Positions 13,409 to 15,280 of a stretch of 15,280 nt of DNA are shown piece by piece. Both the position numbers and the translations under genes were made by a program. Source of the DNA: CAZRZN01 sp964604565 (GTDB lineage Bacteria > Pseudomonadota > Alphaproteobacteria > Rhodobacterales > Rhodobacteraceae); contig CAZRZN010000084.1 in NCBI GenBank assembly GCA_964604565.1, positions 1 through 15,280 of the forward strand. The letters are read 5' to 3'. The notes under the pieces are model-generated. The model had not been told where the DNA came from. It made no database searches and was given only the letters and a program-made list of their open reading frames with translations. The number at the start of each line of letters is the position of its first letter. Position 1 is the stretch's first letter.

Positions 13409-15280
13409 TTAGGCGGCGGCCTTGTCCGTGGCGAAACGGCTGTAGAAACCCTGTCCGCTTTCGGCCAACTCGCGCAACAGCGAGGGGCAAGCAAAGCGCG
13501 CGCCATGTTCCGCCGCCAACTGGTCGCAGCGTTCTGCCGCATATGGCGCGCCGATCATGTCCAGCCATGACAGCGGCCCGCCGGACCACGGGGCAAAGCC
13601 CCAGCCCAGAATCGCCCCGACATCGCCCTCGCGGATATCCATCAGCACGCCGTCCTCCAAGGCGCGCACCGCCTCCAGCGCCTGCACGAACAACAAGCGG
13701 TGCTGCACCTCCGTCAACGAGGGCTGTTCCGCTGCTTGCGGATACTTGTCCTGCACCTGCTGGCTCAGGCCAGTTCGCTTGCCCTTTTCGTCGTAGTCGT
13801 AAAACCCGGCCCGCGTCTTGCGACCCAACCGGCCCTCTCCTTCCATCCAGAAGATCACCTCGTCCACGGCCCCATCGGGATAGGCGTCGCCCATGGCAGC
13901 CTTGGTCGCGCGCGCAATTTTGGCGCCTAGGTCGATCGAGGTCTCGTCCACCAGTTGCAGGGGCCCCAGCGGCATCCCGACCATCTTTGCGGCATTCTCG
14001 ATCAGCGCGGGCGCCACGCCCTCTGCCACCATGCGCATACCCTCGTTGATGTAGGGGATGATGCAGCGGTTGGCGTAGAAGAATCGCGCATCGTTCACGA
14101 CGATCGGCGTCTTGCGGATCTGGCGCACGAAATCCAGCGCCTTTGCCACCGCCCGGTCACCGGTCTTCTTGCCCTTGATGATCTCGACCAGCATCATTTT
14201 TTCCACCGGGCTGAAGAAGTGGATGCCGATGAACTGCTCTTCGTTCTTGCTGGCCTTTGCGAGTTCCGAAATCGGCAGGGTCGACGTGTTGGTCGCAAAG
14301 ATGCAGTCTGCATCGGTGACGGCGTCTACGGCGCGCGTGACTTCGGCCTTGATCTTCGGGTCTTCAAAGACGGCTTCCACGATCAGATCGCAGCCTTTCA
14401 GATCGTCGTAGGAGGCGGTGGGGGTGACCCGGGCTAGCAAGGCGTCGGCCTTCTCCTGCGTGATCTTCTTGCGGCTCACGCCCTTGGCGGCATAGTCGGC
14501 CACATGGGCCTTGCCCTTTTCGGCGGCGCCCAGATCGCGGTCCAGCAGGACCACCTCTATGCCTGCCTGCGCGCTGACAATGGCGATACCCGCGCCCATC
14601 ATGCCCGCACCCAGCACGCCAACCTTGGACACACGTTGGTCCGGGATCTCCGCGGGTCGCACCGCGCCCTTTTCCAGCGCTTGCTTGTTGATGAAAAGCG
14701 ACCGGATCATCGCGCCGGACGAGGGGTCCATCAGCACATTGGTGAACCAGCGCGCCTCGATCTTCAGCGCCGTGTCAAAGGGGACAAGCGCGCCCTCGTA
14801 GACCGCGCTCAGCAGCGCCTTGGCAGCGGGGTAGACTCCCTTTGTCTTGCCGTTGACCATGGCCGACGCACCGACGAATGTCATGAAGCCCGCCGGGTGA
14901 TAGGGGGCGCCGCCGGGCATCTTGTATCCCTTGGCATCCCACGGTTTCACCAGATCGGCATCCTTTGCCTGCAAAACCCACGCGCGGGCCGCCTCCAGCG
15001 GGTCCTCGACCACCTCGTCGATGAGCCCGGCGGCCTTCGCCTTTTTCGGGTCCGACAGTTTGCCCTCCAGCAGAAAGGGCGATGCCGCCATGGCGCCCAT
15101 CTTGCGCACCAGACGCGTCGTCCCGCCGGCGCCCGGAAAGATCCCGACCATGATTTCCGGCAGACCGATCTTGGCCGTCGGATTGTCCGCGGCAAAGATC
15201 CGATGCGTCGCCAGCGGCAGTTCCAGCCCGATCCCCAGCGCGGTGCCGGGCAGGGCGGCGGCGATCGGCTTGCCGCCCTT
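13409..15280 (-). CDS. fadJ: FadJ-type bifunctional enoyl-CoA hydratase / 3-hydroxyacyl-CoA dehydrogenase, N-terminus outside window
   Basis: The last 623 residues are visible; the full protein is usually about 730 aa. It performs the second and third steps of fatty-acid beta-oxidation (hydration of trans-2-enoyl-CoA, NAD-dependent oxidation of 3-hydroxyacyl-CoA). Visible hydratase parts are GTALGIGLE and GLPEIMVGIFPGAGGTTRL; both catalytic Glu positions (residues 20 and 42 of the fragment) are present. After a linker, the dehydrogenase Rossmann motif GAGMMG sits at 224-229, ATNTSTLPISELA follows, and the catalytic His at about 354 lies in GIHFFSPVEKM. The C-terminal repeat contains GFYDYDEKGKR and WGFAPWSGGP. 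The stop is TAA at 13409-13411. No frameshift was seen. The gene name could equally be fadB-like; the partner thiolase is not in view. Confidence 0.93.
   Translation of the reverse strand, partial: KGGKPIAAALPGTALGIGLELPLATHRIFAADNPTAKIGLPEIMVGIFPGAGGTTRLVRKMGAMAASPFLLEGKLSDPKKAKAAGLIDEVVEDPLEAARAWVLQAKDADLVKPWDAKGYKMPGGAPYHPAGFMTFVGASAMVNGKTKGVYPAAKALLSAVYEGALVPFDTALKIEARWFTNVLMDPSSGAMIRSLFINKQALEKGAVRPAEIPDQRVSKVGVLGAGMMGAGIAIVSAQAGIEVVLLDRDLGAAEKGKAHVADYAAKGVSRKKITQEKADALLARVTPTASYDDLKGCDLIVEAVFEDPKIKAEVTRAVDAVTDADCIFATNTSTLPISELAKASKNEEQFIGIHFFSPVEKMMLVEIIKGKKTGDRAVAKALDFVRQIRKTPIVVNDARFFYANRCIIPYINEGMRMVAEGVAPALIENAAKMVGMPLGPLQLVDETSIDLGAKIARATKAAMGDAYPDGAVDEVIFWMEGEGRLGRKTRAGFYDYDEKGKRTGLSQQVQDKYPQAAEQPSLTEVQHRLLFVQALEAVRALEDGVLMDIREGDVGAILGWGFAPWSGGPLSWLDMIGAPYAAERCDQLAAEHGARFACPSLLRELAESGQGFYSRFATDKAAA

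Noticed and set aside
1..15280. CRISPR arrays, tRNA/rRNA genes, intact transposons, phage or toxin-antitoxin and defence genes
   Set aside because: No repeated spacer pattern, no tRNA-like cloverleaf and no recombinase, transposase or defence domain was seen on reading both strands; the helicase remnant is a housekeeping-type UvrD fragment, not a defence gene.

Overview
The window looks like chromosome from a high-GC alphaproteobacterium, most likely a Rhodobacteraceae (roseobacter-group) species. The basis is the overall protein flavour: a tripartite TRAP transporter, a HemP/imelysin iron locus, a fused FadJ-type beta-oxidation enzyme, an EthA-type flavin monooxygenase, and strong G/C preference at third codon positions. 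This is inference from remembered families; no search was run.

Layout. (1) 1-1163, minus strand: a compact iron/haem locus reading right to left. It holds a 60-aa unknown protein, hemP, a 171-aa unknown protein with a Cys-x-Cys motif, and the start of an imelysin-family protein that runs off the left edge. The first three genes overlap by ATGA and the fourth follows after 15 nt. (2) About 1331-2787: a decay zone. An intradiol-dioxygenase-like gene and a ferric-reductase-like membrane protein gene (both plus strand) each carry frameshifts, and the second also has an in-frame stop. Facing them is the 5' stump of a UvrD/Rep-type helicase with two opposite frameshifts. (3) 2886-3962, minus: an intact SOUL haem-binding lipoprotein and a DUF2177 membrane protein. 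(4) 4332-9908: the best-defined unit, a TRAP transporter (dctP-dctQ-dctM, minus), a divergent amidase (plus), a RidA-family protein and a TetR/AcrR regulator (both minus). (5) 10325-12878: a short-chain dehydrogenase (minus) and a divergent EthA-like Baeyer-Villiger-type monooxygenase (plus). (6) 13409 to the right edge: a FadJ-type hydratase/3-hydroxyacyl-CoA dehydrogenase missing its N-terminus.

How it works together. The striking signal is one palindrome, AAGTAAA-N6-TTTACTT, found at three places: upstream of dctP, upstream of the amidase (there extended to a perfect 14-bp inverted repeat), and directly in front of ridA, overlapping the regulator's stop codon. All three flank genes of unit 4. 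The simplest reading is that the TetR protein represses a small regulon that imports an unknown organic acid or amide, hydrolyses an amide bond, and detoxifies or deaminates a reactive product through RidA. The substrate cannot be read from the sequence.

No tRNA, rRNA, CRISPR array or intact mobile element was seen. Four gaps of more than 300 nt (3963-4331, 9909-10324, 11003-11390, 12879-13408) have no convincing gene. The last holds a long near-perfect inverted repeat.
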